64,000 nt of DNA, from NCBI GenBank assembly GCA_002427885.1, contig DIZI01000044.1, positions 1 to 64,000 of the forward strand, written 5' to 3'. Every line of letters starts with the position of its first letter. Position 1 is the stretch's first letter. Both the position numbers and the translations under genes were made by a program. The notes under the pieces were generated by a model, which was not told the origin of the DNA, searched no databases, and saw only the letters and a program-made list of their open reading frames with translations. The stretch is from Paludibacter sp. UBA6032. GTDB lineage: Bacteria > Bacteroidota > Bacteroidia > Bacteroidales > Paludibacteraceae. Below, piece after piece: positions 37,073-45,761 of this stretch.

Positions 37073-37342
37073 TTACTTTTTGGCAGTCTTCATTTCTTTT
37101 TCAACTTTGACTTCGGCATCATCGATGAGGTCGTTGACATCTTCCTGTACCTTTTCAAACTTCTCGGTGATGGAATCAATAAAGTCGTTGAATTTATCTT
37201 TTAATAAATCCACTTCCCGTTCTCCTTTTCTGTAAATACTTCTGCGAAGAACTGTTCCTTTTGAAGGTGCAAATAAAACTCCTACCAATGCTCCGACGGC
37301 TGCACCAACTACTACTCCTAATACTACTTTTGCTGTACTCAT
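37073..37342 (-). CDS. YtxH-domain small membrane protein
   Basis: An 89-residue protein. The start is the classic YtxH/DUF1490-type hydrophobic glycine hairpin: KVVLGVVVGAAVGALVGVLFAPSKGTVLRR. The rest is a long charged helix (KFNDFIDSITEKFEKVQEDVNDLIDDAEVKVEKEM) that reads as a coiled coil. These proteins are often induced by general stress in Firmicutes and Bacteroidota; precise role unknown. Behind promoter P4 (37387-37452) with a short leader, so it belongs to the P1-P5 set. Confidence 0.85.
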   Translation of the reverse strand: MSTAKVVLGVVVGAAVGALVGVLFAPSKGTVLRRSIYRKGEREVDLLKDKFNDFIDSITEKFEKVQEDVNDLIDDAEVKVEKEMKTAKK

Positions 37343-37386
37343 AATGTTGTTGTTTTTAATCTGATTTATACTAATATTTTATAGTA

Positions 37387-37452
37387 CAAATGTAGGGCAT
37401 ACCGGAAGGGTCAGTGTTACAATATTCTGAGTATAAGTTGTAAAATTCACAC
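37387..37452 (-). promoter_or_regulatory. Shared two-box promoter P4 (YtxH gene)
   Basis: Minus strand from 37452: GTGTGAATT, box A TTACAAC (10-16), box B TTGTAAC (31-37), -7 box TACATTTG with TTTG at 63-66. The downstream string TTTGTACTATAAAATA is identical to P1. Confidence 0.75.
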
Positions 37453-37460
37453 CTTAGAAT

Positions 37461-37530
37461 AATTAACAATTAACAATTAATAATTCATAATTGATATTTC
37501 GAAACTCAAAACTCAAAACTCAAAACTCAT
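37461..37530. repeat. Two heptanucleotide arrays (AATTNAY x5, AACTCAA x4)
   Basis: AATTAAC, AATTAAC, AATTAAT, AATTCAT, AATTGAT (37461-37495), then AACTCAA, AACTCAA, AACTCAA, AACTCAT (37503-37530). They lie between P4 and the outer-membrane barrel gene that ends at 37630. Confidence 0.85.
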
Positions 37531-37538
37531 ATGACAAG

Positions 37539-37580
37539 AGTACCCTTCCTCCGTGTCTGTCGACACAAAAGAAGGGCACT
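37539..37580 (-). terminator. Stem-loop after outer-membrane gene
   Basis: AGTACCCTTC (37539-37548) pairs with GAAGGGCACT (37571-37580) in 9 of 10 positions, with a small inner GTGT/ACAC pair. Follows the stop at 37630 on the minus strand by 50 bp. No U-tract, so only a likely terminator. Confidence 0.45.
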
Positions 37581-37629
37581 CAATTCCGGAACATCTTAGC
37601 ACGATGCGGGAATAGAAATTAATTTTATC

Positions 37630-38274
37630 TTATAATCTGAATCCAACGGAGACCTGGGCCCATACGTTTTTGTAACGTGGGGTGGTTGATGTACCATCTC
37701 CATTGTTATTAAACATATCAGCTCCGATTCTTGCTCCAAGAACAATACTTGAAAGGTTAACATCGACACCACCAACTAAACACAAGATGTTCCGGCGGAT
37801 GTTATCATTATTAAAATCTTCCTGTACAACGATATCTTGTATCGGGTTCGCAAATACATCTTTTTGACTCATCAAAAAAGAATATTGCGGTCCCACGAGT
37901 AAAGTCAACATATCATTTGGTTTAATGGCTAAGAATATCGGCACATCTAAAAAGGTGGAAGTCCGTGTGAAACTGATATCACTTCCCAATACGGTACCTG
38001 TTGCCTGAAATCCTTTTTGAGAGAACATCAGTTCAGGTTGAATACCCAAAAGCGGAGTGATGGGAATGCTGACAAATGCACCACCGGCAAAACCTATTTT
38101 GCCATCGGCCGTATATTCCTGTCCCTGCGAATCGTATACGTTAGAATAATTTAAACCGGCCTTTACCCCGATGTGAATCTGATCACTTTGCGCATAAACC
38201 TTATTATTACTAGCCATCATTAAAATAGCAGTAATCATAAAAATATTAGCTTTCATAAAAATACTTGCTTTCAT
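37630..38274 (-). CDS. Outer-membrane beta-barrel protein (PorT/OmpA-like small barrel)
   Basis: A 214-residue protein with a signal peptide (ends about VYAQ; two Met-starting repeats MKASIF/MKANIF at the N-terminus leave the exact start uncertain). The mature part alternates hydrophobic and polar residues with aromatic girdles: IGVKAGLNYSNVYDSQ, GGAFVSIPITPLLGIQPELMFSQKG, LDVPIFLAIKPNDMLTLLVGPQYSFL and AQVSVGFRL at the end. This is the outer-membrane-beta-barrel domain family of Bacteroidota. Function unknown. Only 30 bp separate it from the stop of another barrel gene at 38305. Confidence 0.82.
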   Translation of the reverse strand: MKASIFMKANIFMITAILMMASNNKVYAQSDQIHIGVKAGLNYSNVYDSQGQEYTADGKIGFAGGAFVSIPITPLLGIQPELMFSQKGFQATGTVLGSDISFTRTSTFLDVPIFLAIKPNDMLTLLVGPQYSFLMSQKDVFANPIQDIVVQEDFNNDNIRRNILCLVGGVDVNLSSIVLGARIGADMFNNNGDGTSTTPRYKNVWAQVSVGFRL

Positions 38275-38304
38275 ATTCGTTTTTCTTATTAGTGAATGTT
38301 GTTA

Positions 38305-38829
38305 TTAATGAATGGCAATTCCTATCGTAGAAACGGCGGTTGAGAGATCGAGGAATATACCCAAATTACGTGATAAATGATATTCAGTACCTAAATGGAA
38401 ATCGAGATACAACGGACCGGCTTCATGATAGTATGTTCTGTCACCCGGATAGTTAGCATCCCAGGTAGTAGTTACCAATGAAAATCCTAACGAACCTGCC
38501 GTGTAAAAATCCCAATTAGAACCTGCTCTCAATAATTGATCAAGATAAATAGTCCCTTTTACTCCAATAGGAATTACAGTCTCACGATAATTTGCATCGG
38601 CATAGGAATAGATTGTGGCAAAAGGAGCCAGTGTGAAATTTCGTGCCACGCCGAATTCGTAGTTGACATTAAAAACCGGTGAAGTATGATAATAATAATC
38701 GTATCCACCAATACCCACACCTAAATTCAAGGTTCCACCATGTCTTTCATAGAAAATGCCTTCCTGAGCTGATAAATTTACGCTCAACATTGCGATAAGG
38801 ATTGTAATAATAAATGCTTTTGTTTTCAT
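38305..38829 (-). CDS. Outer-membrane beta-barrel protein, second
   Basis: A 174-residue secreted protein: signal peptide MKTKAFIITILIAMLSVNLSAQ, then aromatic beta-strand pattern (GGTLNLGVGIGGYDYYYHTSPVFNVNYEFGVARNFTLAPFATIYSYADANY broken into strands). It ends with EYHLSRNLGIFLDLSTAVSTIGIAIH, unlike a standard Phe-terminal barrel. Likely an 8-stranded outer-membrane barrel, companion of the next gene, which begins 30 bp after its stop. Unknown function. Confidence 0.72.
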   Translation of the reverse strand: MKTKAFIITILIAMLSVNLSAQEGIFYERHGGTLNLGVGIGGYDYYYHTSPVFNVNYEFGVARNFTLAPFATIYSYADANYRETVIPIGVKGTIYLDQLLRAGSNWDFYTAGSLGFSLVTTTWDANYPGDRTYYHEAGPLYLDFHLGTEYHLSRNLGIFLDLSTAVSTIGIAIH

Positions 38830-38956
38830 TTTTTTTGTTTTGAATTATATTATTTAATATTTTGTTTCAAAAATAAATTGTCTAAAACAGCTTGTCTTAA
38901 CTATATTTTTTTTGCTGAAATTTTATGTCAAACTTTAACTGATTGAACAATGATAA

Positions 38957-39502
38957 TTATTTACGGTCTTTCTTATTATTTCCCCTATCATTATGATCAT
39001 CATTTCCCCGACCATTTTGATTCCCGTTTCCACGATTATCCTTTCTTTCAATAACTTTTTGTGGGTAGTTATTTGAGTGATTGTTCTGTCGGTACGATTG
39101 ATGTTCGTTTCTTCCTTCCGGTCTGCGCCCGATATTCCGTTGTTCGTGTCCCCGGTAACCTCTGGCATATTTAACTCTGTACTGTTTATGGTATTGGTAA
39201 GGCGTATTACCATGATAATCTGTCATCACTACTTTATAACCGTTGTACAAATCGTAATCTCTGTATCGGGCAGGCAGATAAGTTCTGTGAACCCATGTTC
39301 TTCCATCAAGATAAATAAACCGTGAAGTTTGTACATCATAATATGCCTCAACATCGGGCAAATAATAATAACGGGCTCCGGAATAACCTTCGGGTCCCCA
39401 TTGTGGAGGTGTGCCTAAATGAACGCTGAAGGATATTTGTGCCTGAGTTGCACTTGCTAAAAACAGAGCAATACCAAAAGCAATTAATTTTAATGTTTTC
39501 AT
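38957..39502 (-). CDS. Secreted protein with basic Asn/Arg/Gly-rich tail
   Basis: A 181-residue secreted protein: signal peptide MKTLKLIAFGIALFLASATQAQ; then a Tyr-rich part (YYYLPDVEAYYDVQTSRFIYL) with GRTWVHRTYLP and YHKQYRVKYARGYRGH. The last 60 residues are low complexity, rich in Arg, Asn, Gly, Asp and His (GNGNQNGRGNDDHNDRGNN), probably disordered. It reminds me of small periplasmic proteins induced with metal or envelope stress, but I cannot name a family. It stands behind promoter P5 (39541-39606), which is the basis for placing it in the P1-P5 set. Confidence 0.65.
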   Translation of the reverse strand: MKTLKLIAFGIALFLASATQAQISFSVHLGTPPQWGPEGYSGARYYYLPDVEAYYDVQTSRFIYLDGRTWVHRTYLPARYRDYDLYNGYKVVMTDYHGNTPYQYHKQYRVKYARGYRGHEQRNIGRRPEGRNEHQSYRQNNHSNNYPQKVIERKDNRGNGNQNGRGNDDHNDRGNNKKDRK

Positions 39503-39540
39503 TTTATGTTAGTTTTAATTATGACATAATTATCACGGCA

Positions 39541-39606
39541 CAAAGGTGAGGCTATTAATTGCCCAAAGCCTTACACAATTTTTAAAAAGAGTTACAAGAT
39601 TCACAC
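39541..39606 (-). promoter_or_regulatory. Shared two-box promoter P5 (secreted-protein gene)
   Basis: Minus strand from 39606: GTGTGAATC, box A TTGTAAC (10-16), box B GTGTAAG (31-37), -7 box CACCTTTG with TTTG at 63-66. All offsets equal the other copies; box B is the most diverged. Confidence 0.72.
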
Positions 39607-39645
39607 TTTTTGATTTTTAGTAAGAACTTGATGCAATTTGATTGG

Positions 39646-39688
39646 TAAAAAAAATAGTGGGAGAACGACATTAAGTCGTACTCCCACT
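39646..39688 (-). terminator. Rho-independent terminator of thrS
   Basis: AGTGGGAGAACGAC (39656-39669) pairs with GTCGTACTCCCACT (39675-39688) except for one A-A mismatch, loop 5 nt. On the minus strand it is followed by TATTTTTTTTACC. It lies about 90 bp past the thrS stop. Confidence 0.82.
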
Positions 39689-39756
39689 AGATCGGGTAGG
39701 TAGAAATTTAAATTCGAAAAACGGAACCGGACACCTGATTCGCGTTTTTCAATTAT

Positions 39757-39784
39757 GCATTATGAATTGTGCATTATGAATTAT
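39757..39784. repeat. Heptad array at the thrS stop codon (4 units)
   Basis: GCATTAT, GAATTGT, GCATTAT, GAATTAT (39757-39784), overlapping the thrS stop codon (39781-39783). Confidence 0.75.
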
Positions 39785-41727
39785 TTATCGTATTGACTAA
39801 CCAAAGCATCCACTTCATCCAATATCATTTTGGCAAAGTCAGCCACTTTCATAGTGCCTTTGTCACCTTCACCCTGTCGGCGTACGGAAACTTCATCATT
39901 TTCGGCTTCTTTTTCACCAACGATCAGCATATACGGAATTCGTTTTAATTCGTTATCACGGATTTTCCGACCAATTTTTTCGTTGCGGTCATCCACGGTT
40001 ACACGAATATCCTGAGCATTCATTTCTTTGGCAATCTGGAACGCGTAATCGTTGAACTTTTCACTGATGGGCAGAATAACCACCTGATCGGGAGTTAACC
40101 ACAATGGGAATTTTCCGGCTGTATGCTCAATCAATACGGCCACGAAGCGCTCCATGGAACCGAACGGTGCCCGGTGAATCATTACTGGACGGTGTTTAGC
40201 ATTATCTTCACCCGTGTATTCCAGTCCAAAACGTTCGGGCAGGTTATAATCTACCTGAATGGTTCCCAACTGCCATTTGCGGCCAATGGCATCGCGTACC
40301 ATAAAGTCCAGTTTTGGTCCGTAGAAAGCTGCTTCGCCCAGTTCCACTTTTGCTTTCAGTCCTTTTTCCTTACAAACTTCTACGATGGCATTTTCTGCTT
40401 TTTCCCAGTTTTCATCCGTACCAATGTATTTTTCCTTGTTATTCGGATCGCGTAATGAAATCTGTGCTTCAAAGTTTTCAAATTCCAGTGCCTTGAAAAT
40501 AATAAAGATAATGTCCATTACTTTCAGAAATTCGTCTTTCACCTGGTCGGGACGACAGAAAATATGTGCATCGTCCTGTGTAAAGCTACGTACACGCGTC
40601 AATCCGTGCAACTCACCGCTTTGTTCGTAACGATAAACTGTGCCGAATTCAGCAAAGCGAAGTGGAAGATCTTTATACGAACGTGGTTTAAATTTATAAA
40701 TCTCGCAGTGATGCGGGCAATTCATGGGTTTCAACAAGTATTCTTCACCTTCTTCGGGTGTATGGATCGGTTGGAATGAATCTTTTCCGTATTTGGCGTA
40801 GTGACCCGAGGTAACGTACAATTGCTTGTTTCCGATATGAGGAGTCATTACCTGTTGATAATCGAAACGACGTTGTATTTTCTTTAGAAAATCTTCCAAA
40901 CGCAGACGCAAGGCCGTTCCACGTGGTAACCACATGGGAAGTCCTTTTCCTACCATTTCGGAGAACATAAACAATTCCAGTTCTTTACCTATTTTACGGT
41001 GGTCACGTTTTTTGGCTTCTTCCAATAATACTAAATACTCGTCGAGCATTTTCTTTTTAGGGAAAGTGATACCATAAATACGTGTCAGTTGTTTACGCTT
41101 TTCGTCACCCCGCCAGTAAGCTCCGGCAACACTCAACAGCTTGATAGCTTTAATTTCGCCGGTGTCAGGCAAATGTGGTCCACGGCAGAGGTCGGTAAAG
41201 TTACCCTGCGAATATAATGTTATAGTTCCATCAGCCAGATCGGTGATCAATTCTACTTTGTACTCGTCGCCTTTTTCTTCGAATTTTTTAAGTGCTTCGG
41301 CTTTGCTGATATCTGTCCGAACAATGGCTTCTTTAAGTCTGGTTAATTCCACCATTTTTGCTTCAATGGTTGGCAAATCACCTTCTTTAATGACTGTGGT
41401 CCCCGGATCTACATCGTAGTAGAAACCGTTTTCAATAGCCGGCCCGATACCGAATTTAATTCCGGGATACAACTCCTGAAGGGCTTCGGCCATTAAGTGA
41501 GCCGATGAATGCCAGTAGGCATGTTTGGCTTCTTCATCGTCCCATTTATGCAACTTAATGGCTGCATCGGTTTCGATAGGGCGGGTGAGATCCCATATTT
41601 GGTCGTTTACTGTGATGGCAAGCACCTCTTGTGCCAGTCGTGTGCTGATACTTTCAGCTAATTGAAGTCCGGTAATGCCTTTGGCAAATTCTCTTACCGA
41701 ACCATCGGGAAATGTTACTTTAATCAT
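39781..41727 (-). CDS. thrS: Threonine--tRNA ligase
   Basis: A complete 648-residue class II threonyl-tRNA synthetase. The N-terminal TGS domain (1-60) is followed by the editing domain with HSSAHLMAEAL (HxxxH) and the TDLCRGPHLPDTG Cys/His zinc-type site that deacylates Ser-tRNA(Thr). The catalytic core shows MNCPHHCEIYKFK, RSYKDLPLRFAEFGTVYRYEQSGELHGL (motif 2) and QDDAHIF, and the C-terminal anticodon-binding domain begins at about residue 540 (QVVILPISEK). It charges tRNA-Thr in the cytosol. Own terminator downstream; 163 bp divergent region to the acid-sugar operon. No T-box or other leader is visible, as expected in Bacteroidota. Confidence 0.98.
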   Translation of the reverse strand: MIKVTFPDGSVREFAKGITGLQLAESISTRLAQEVLAITVNDQIWDLTRPIETDAAIKLHKWDDEEAKHAYWHSSAHLMAEALQELYPGIKFGIGPAIENGFYYDVDPGTTVIKEGDLPTIEAKMVELTRLKEAIVRTDISKAEALKKFEEKGDEYKVELITDLADGTITLYSQGNFTDLCRGPHLPDTGEIKAIKLLSVAGAYWRGDEKRKQLTRIYGITFPKKKMLDEYLVLLEEAKKRDHRKIGKELELFMFSEMVGKGLPMWLPRGTALRLRLEDFLKKIQRRFDYQQVMTPHIGNKQLYVTSGHYAKYGKDSFQPIHTPEEGEEYLLKPMNCPHHCEIYKFKPRSYKDLPLRFAEFGTVYRYEQSGELHGLTRVRSFTQDDAHIFCRPDQVKDEFLKVMDIIFIIFKALEFENFEAQISLRDPNNKEKYIGTDENWEKAENAIVEVCKEKGLKAKVELGEAAFYGPKLDFMVRDAIGRKWQLGTIQVDYNLPERFGLEYTGEDNAKHRPVMIHRAPFGSMERFVAVLIEHTAGKFPLWLTPDQVVILPISEKFNDYAFQIAKEMNAQDIRVTVDDRNEKIGRKIRDNELKRIPYMLIVGEKEAENDEVSVRRQGEGDKGTMKVADFAKMILDEVDALVSQYDK

Positions 41728-41902
41728 GTTGTTTGAACCTTACAAATGGTTTTTAAATTTTGAACGACAAAGATAAGAAAAAATGAAAAGTTTCCCGCAG
41801 ATTTCGTCTATTCAATAAATCTTTTATTAAAAATATCAGCGCAAACCAATTACAAAACCATTATTTTTGCGTCTTATTGTTGCAAACTGAATGATAATAA
41901 CA

Positions 41903-42799
41903 ATGCAAAAACGATTTTCGGGTGTGGTGGTTCCCATGATAACTCCACTGAATAAAGATTTTACAGTTGATGTAGAAGCTGTTGAACGCATCATGCGTTT
42001 ATTTGACAAGCACGGTATTCATCCACTTGTACTTGGCACAACCGGTGAATCGAGTTCCGTAAGTGAAGCCGAAAGTTACCGGTTCCTAGAAGCTGCCGTT
42101 CGGTCAAAAGGTAAAAATCAATGTGTTTATGCAGGCCTAGTTGGCAATCAGGTACAACAACTTATTGAACGTGGAAACAACTATATCCAACTCGGAGCTG
42201 ATTGTGTAGTTGCCACATTACCATCTTATTATAAACTGACTTCTCAGCAAATGACTGCCTTTTATACACAATTAGCTGACAATATTCAGGGTCCGGTAAT
42301 GATGTATAATATTAAAGCAACCACGCAAATGACCATTCCACTGGAAGTTATTGAGCAATTGTCGCTTCATCCCAATATATTCGGTTTAAAAGATTCCGAA
42401 CGTGATTTTGATCGAATGAAGTCCTGCATTGAAACTTACAATAACCGGGAAGATTTCTCGTATTTTTGCGGTTGGGGAGCACAAAGTGCCGGAAGTCTGG
42501 AACTGGGTGCTGATGGAATTGTACCGAGTACCGGCAATATTGTTTCGGAAATGTATGGAAAACTCTATACGGCAGCATTGAATAAGGATTGGAATGAATG
42601 TGCTAAATGGCAGGAAGTGACCGACAAAGTAGCCGTTATTTATCAAAAAGACAAAACGCTGGGCGAATCTTTGGCAGCTTTGAAAATTTTGATGAATTCT
42701 AAAGGAATTTGCAGTACAACCATGATGCCTCCTTTGACGGAATTTGGAAAAGAAGAAAACGAATTAATAATCAGTAGATTCAACGATTTGAAATTGTAA
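41903..42799 (+). CDS. Dihydrodipicolinate synthase / N-acetylneuraminate lyase family protein
   Basis: A class I aldolase-type lyase of about 298 residues. I choose the ATG at 41903 (MQKRFSGVVVPMITPLN) over the one at 41891; the 12-base difference is not decisive. Residues fit the family: TTGESSSVSEAE (phosphate-type loop) and the Schiff-base pair Y135 (MMYNI) and K163 (GLKDS), 28 residues apart as in DapA. It is first in an operon with a sugar-acid kinase and PdxA2, so the substrate is probably a 2-keto-3-deoxy-type acid or a related acid sugar, not lysine precursors. Pyruvate-forming activity is the likely reaction type. Confidence 0.9.
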   Translation: MQKRFSGVVVPMITPLNKDFTVDVEAVERIMRLFDKHGIHPLVLGTTGESSSVSEAESYRFLEAAVRSKGKNQCVYAGLVGNQVQQLIERGNNYIQLGADCVVATLPSYYKLTSQQMTAFYTQLADNIQGPVMMYNIKATTQMTIPLEVIEQLSLHPNIFGLKDSERDFDRMKSCIETYNNREDFSYFCGWGAQSAGSLELGADGIVPSTGNIVSEMYGKLYTAALNKDWNECAKWQEVTDKVAVIYQKDKTLGESLAALKILMNSKGICSTTMMPPLTEFGKEENELIISRFNDLKL

Positions 42800-42848
42800 T
42801 ATACCTTAAGAATAATACGAATACTAAATAAAATCACCTTTATAACTC

Positions 42849-44411
42849 ATGGCCAACATTCATTGGATTGACCTCGCAATCATCATTTCATCATTAGTTT
42901 TTACTGTTGGATCCGGCTTCTATTTTGCTCGCCGACAAAAAAGTTCCGACCGTTATTTCGTTGGAAGTAAGAAAATCCCTGCCTGGGCGATCGGAGTTTC
43001 GATATTTGCCACATTAATCAGCAGTGTAACTTTTCTGGCTTATCCTGCAGCAGCCTACAAATCGAACTGGATCTTACTGGTTCAGGGTTTAATGGTGCCA
43101 ATTGTTTTAATTGGTATTATCTGGGTAATTGTTCCGCTGTTCCGAAAGGTTATCCGACTCAGTACTTACGAATATTTCGAACATCGTTTTGGCGTTTTTG
43201 CCCGTATGTACAGCTCCGTTGCGTTTATCCTCACTCATTTTTCAAAAATGGGAACCGTGCTTTATTTGTTAAGTCTGGCCTTGAGTAGTTTAACCGGAAT
43301 GTCGGTTACAGCTTACATTGTGGTATTAACCATTGCAATTATTGTGGTAACGCTCTTTGGCGGAATTGAAGCGGTCATCTGGATGGATGTGATTCAGGGA
43401 TTTATGTTGATCGGCGGTGGTTTGCTTTGTCTCGGTATTCTGCTATTTGGAGGAACCAGTGGTCCGATGGTAATGCTGACAGATGCAATAACCATGAAAA
43501 AAATCAGTTTCGGTCCATATAATTTTAGTTTTGCCGAACTCACTTTCTGGGTTATGGTAGTTAACGGAATTTTTTATGCCTTGCAAAAATATACTACCGA
43601 CCAAACCATTGTTCAACGCTATTTAACGGCTAAGACTGATAAAGATGCCCAAAAAGCTGCTTATATAGGTATTCTGACAAGTGTTCCGGTTTGGGGCATG
43701 TTTATGTTAATCGGTTCATTGCTTTACGTTTTTTATCACAATGGTTCAGCCACTTTACCGGCGGGAATGACTGCAGATCAGGTTTTTCCTTATTTTATAG
43801 GTACAAGATTACCGGTAGGAGTTGTAGGTTTGGTACTTTCAGGTTTGATTGCGGCTGCCATTTCAACGCTCGATTCGGATATTAACTGTCTGGCTGCCGT
43901 TGGCGTTGCGGATTTTTATCAACGGATCAAACCAAATTGTACCGATAAACAACGCCTGAGAATGGGGAAAACACTTGTTTTTGTAGCAGGTGTTGCCATG
44001 ATGGGTGTTGCCCTTCTGTACGAAGCCTGGAATGGCGAAGGAGTTTTAGGTGTTGTTTTTGAACTATATGCTATTTTCTCGGCCGGTCTTGTCGGAATTT
44101 TCCTGCTGGGACTTTTATCACGAAGAGCAAACTGGCAGGGATTGTATATTGGAATTGCCGTTTGTGTTTTATTTACGGCTTATGCAGTGTTGACAACTAC
44201 CAAAATAAATGATAACCTATTGCTTGACCTTGGAAAATTTAATTTTCCTCAACATAAATATATGTTGGGAGTGTACAGCCATTTAATTGTATTAGTTGTC
44301 GGTTATGTGGCCAGCCTTTTCTTTAAAACCGAACCGGTCGATGAACATTTGACCATTTACGGGTATTTGCATGATAGACATCAGGAAGCGGAAGTTAAAA
44401 CTCAGAATTAA
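42849..44411 (+). CDS. Sodium:solute symporter (SSS) family transporter
   Basis: A 520-residue inner-membrane protein with about 13-14 transmembrane spans. Family marks: FVGSKKIPAWAIGVSIFATLISSVTFLAYPA (first spans), TYEYFEHRFG, and the FYALQKYTTDQTIVQRYL / IAAAISTLDSDINCLAAV segments. It probably imports the acid sugar (an anion) with sodium. It begins 50 bp after the lyase gene, so it is read with the operon. Substrate is inferred from context only. Confidence 0.92.
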   Translation: MANIHWIDLAIIISSLVFTVGSGFYFARRQKSSDRYFVGSKKIPAWAIGVSIFATLISSVTFLAYPAAAYKSNWILLVQGLMVPIVLIGIIWVIVPLFRKVIRLSTYEYFEHRFGVFARMYSSVAFILTHFSKMGTVLYLLSLALSSLTGMSVTAYIVVLTIAIIVVTLFGGIEAVIWMDVIQGFMLIGGGLLCLGILLFGGTSGPMVMLTDAITMKKISFGPYNFSFAELTFWVMVVNGIFYALQKYTTDQTIVQRYLTAKTDKDAQKAAYIGILTSVPVWGMFMLIGSLLYVFYHNGSATLPAGMTADQVFPYFIGTRLPVGVVGLVLSGLIAAAISTLDSDINCLAAVGVADFYQRIKPNCTDKQRLRMGKTLVFVAGVAMMGVALLYEAWNGEGVLGVVFELYAIFSAGLVGIFLLGLLSRRANWQGLYIGIAVCVLFTAYAVLTTTKINDNLLLDLGKFNFPQHKYMLGVYSHLIVLVVGYVASLFFKTEPVDEHLTIYGYLHDRHQEAEVKTQN

Positions 44412-44500
44412 AAACAATATGTTTTTATTATCTTTGAATTTTTATTATTAAAATGAACCGAAGGTCAGCGACCCAGGGAAGTAAATTATAATCTATTAAA

Positions 44501-45649
44501 ATGAATCTCATTATATTACAACAACCCGGAAAAATAGTTATCGGTGAAAATTGTATTAATCAACTGGCTGAAGATAATTTAATTACATTATCGGATAAAA
44601 TTTTATTTTTAGTTGCTACTCCTTTATTGAAAACCATTCAACCGATTGGTGATGGTATCTTTTTATCCGGAAAAAAGGTGGTTATTATTGAATATGATTT
44701 TGCCGGCGAACCTACTTTCAATCAGTTTGACAGTTTGTTGAATAAATCGGAATACTTTCAACCGGATTGTATTGTAGGAGTGGGAGGGGGCAGTGTGCTG
44801 GATTGTGCCAAACTACTTGCTGCAATGACCGGAAACGAACAGCAATATCCTGATGTGATCGGAGTCGGGCTTTTGAGGAAACGAATGAAAAAGCTCATTT
44901 GTATTTCCACAACTTCCGGAACCGGGAGTGAAGTTTCACCCATCGCTATTCTGCTAAACGAAGAAACTGAATCAAAAAGTGGGATAGTAAGTCCTGCTTT
45001 ATTAGCCGATGCGGCCTATATTGATCCTGCATTAACCATTGGTTTACCACCTAAAATTACAGCCGAAACGGGAATGGATGCTTTGTGTCATTGTATTGAA
45101 GCTTATACCAATAAGTTTGCACATCCATTGGTTGATGTTTATGCTTTAAATGGAATAAAATTAATTGTTGAAAATTTGGAGAAAGCATACAACGATGGTG
45201 GTGATATGGAAGCACGTTCAGCTTTATCGTTGGGTTCAATGTATGGTGGTTTGTGTCTGGGACCTGTAAATACACATGGTGTTCATTGTTTGTCCTATGG
45301 GTTGGGAGGAAAATATCATATTTCGCACGGACTGGCAAATGCCATTTTATTGCCCGGAGTACTTCGTTTTAATTTGGATGCTTCTCCCGAAAGACATGCT
45401 GAAGTCGCAATAGCCATGGGAATTAAAAGAAGAGAAAATGATAGTGAAACAGCTTTAGCAGGTATTGAGTTTATTGAGTATTTATTAAAAAAATGTGGCA
45501 TACCGGGCAGTTTATCTGTTTTGGGAATTACAGAAAACGACTTATCAGGATTAGCAGATATAGCCATGAATGTAACACGTCTTCTAAAGAATAATCCGAA
45601 AGTACTTACCAGGGAAGATGCCATTGAGATTTATAAGAAATTGCTATAG
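44501..45649 (+). CDS. Iron-containing alcohol dehydrogenase
   Basis: A 382-residue class III Fe-ADH. NAD(P)-binding loop GVGGGSVLDCAKLLAAM; iron-ligand region GMDALCHCIEAYTN and GVHCLSYGLGGKYHISHGLANAILLP with the conserved His ligands. No signal. In the acid-sugar operon it may interconvert an aldehyde such as glycolaldehyde, lactaldehyde or tartronate semialdehyde and the alcohol. The exact role cannot be read from sequence. 90 bp separate it from the symporter and 112 bp from the pdxA2 start. Confidence 0.93.
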   Translation: MNLIILQQPGKIVIGENCINQLAEDNLITLSDKILFLVATPLLKTIQPIGDGIFLSGKKVVIIEYDFAGEPTFNQFDSLLNKSEYFQPDCIVGVGGGSVLDCAKLLAAMTGNEQQYPDVIGVGLLRKRMKKLICISTTSGTGSEVSPIAILLNEETESKSGIVSPALLADAAYIDPALTIGLPPKITAETGMDALCHCIEAYTNKFAHPLVDVYALNGIKLIVENLEKAYNDGGDMEARSALSLGSMYGGLCLGPVNTHGVHCLSYGLGGKYHISHGLANAILLPGVLRFNLDASPERHAEVAIAMGIKRRENDSETALAGIEFIEYLLKKCGIPGSLSVLGITENDLSGLADIAMNVTRLLKNNPKVLTREDAIEIYKKLL

Positions 45650-45690
45650 AATTACAATTTAATCATTTACAATTGGTCTTATAATAAAAC

Positions 45691-45738
45691 TAATTAACTA
45701 ATTAACCAATTAACTAATTAACCAATTAACTAATTAAC
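45691..45738. repeat. 8-nt tandem array (YAATTAAC x6)
   Basis: TAATTAAC, TAATTAAC, CAATTAAC, TAATTAAC, CAATTAAC, TAATTAAC follow each other (48 bp), then decay to CAATTCCC and AATTAACTAAG just before the pdxA2 ATG at 45762. Non-coding; lies inside the operon. Confidence 0.9.
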
Positions 45739-45761
45739 CAATTCCCAATTAACTAAGCAAA

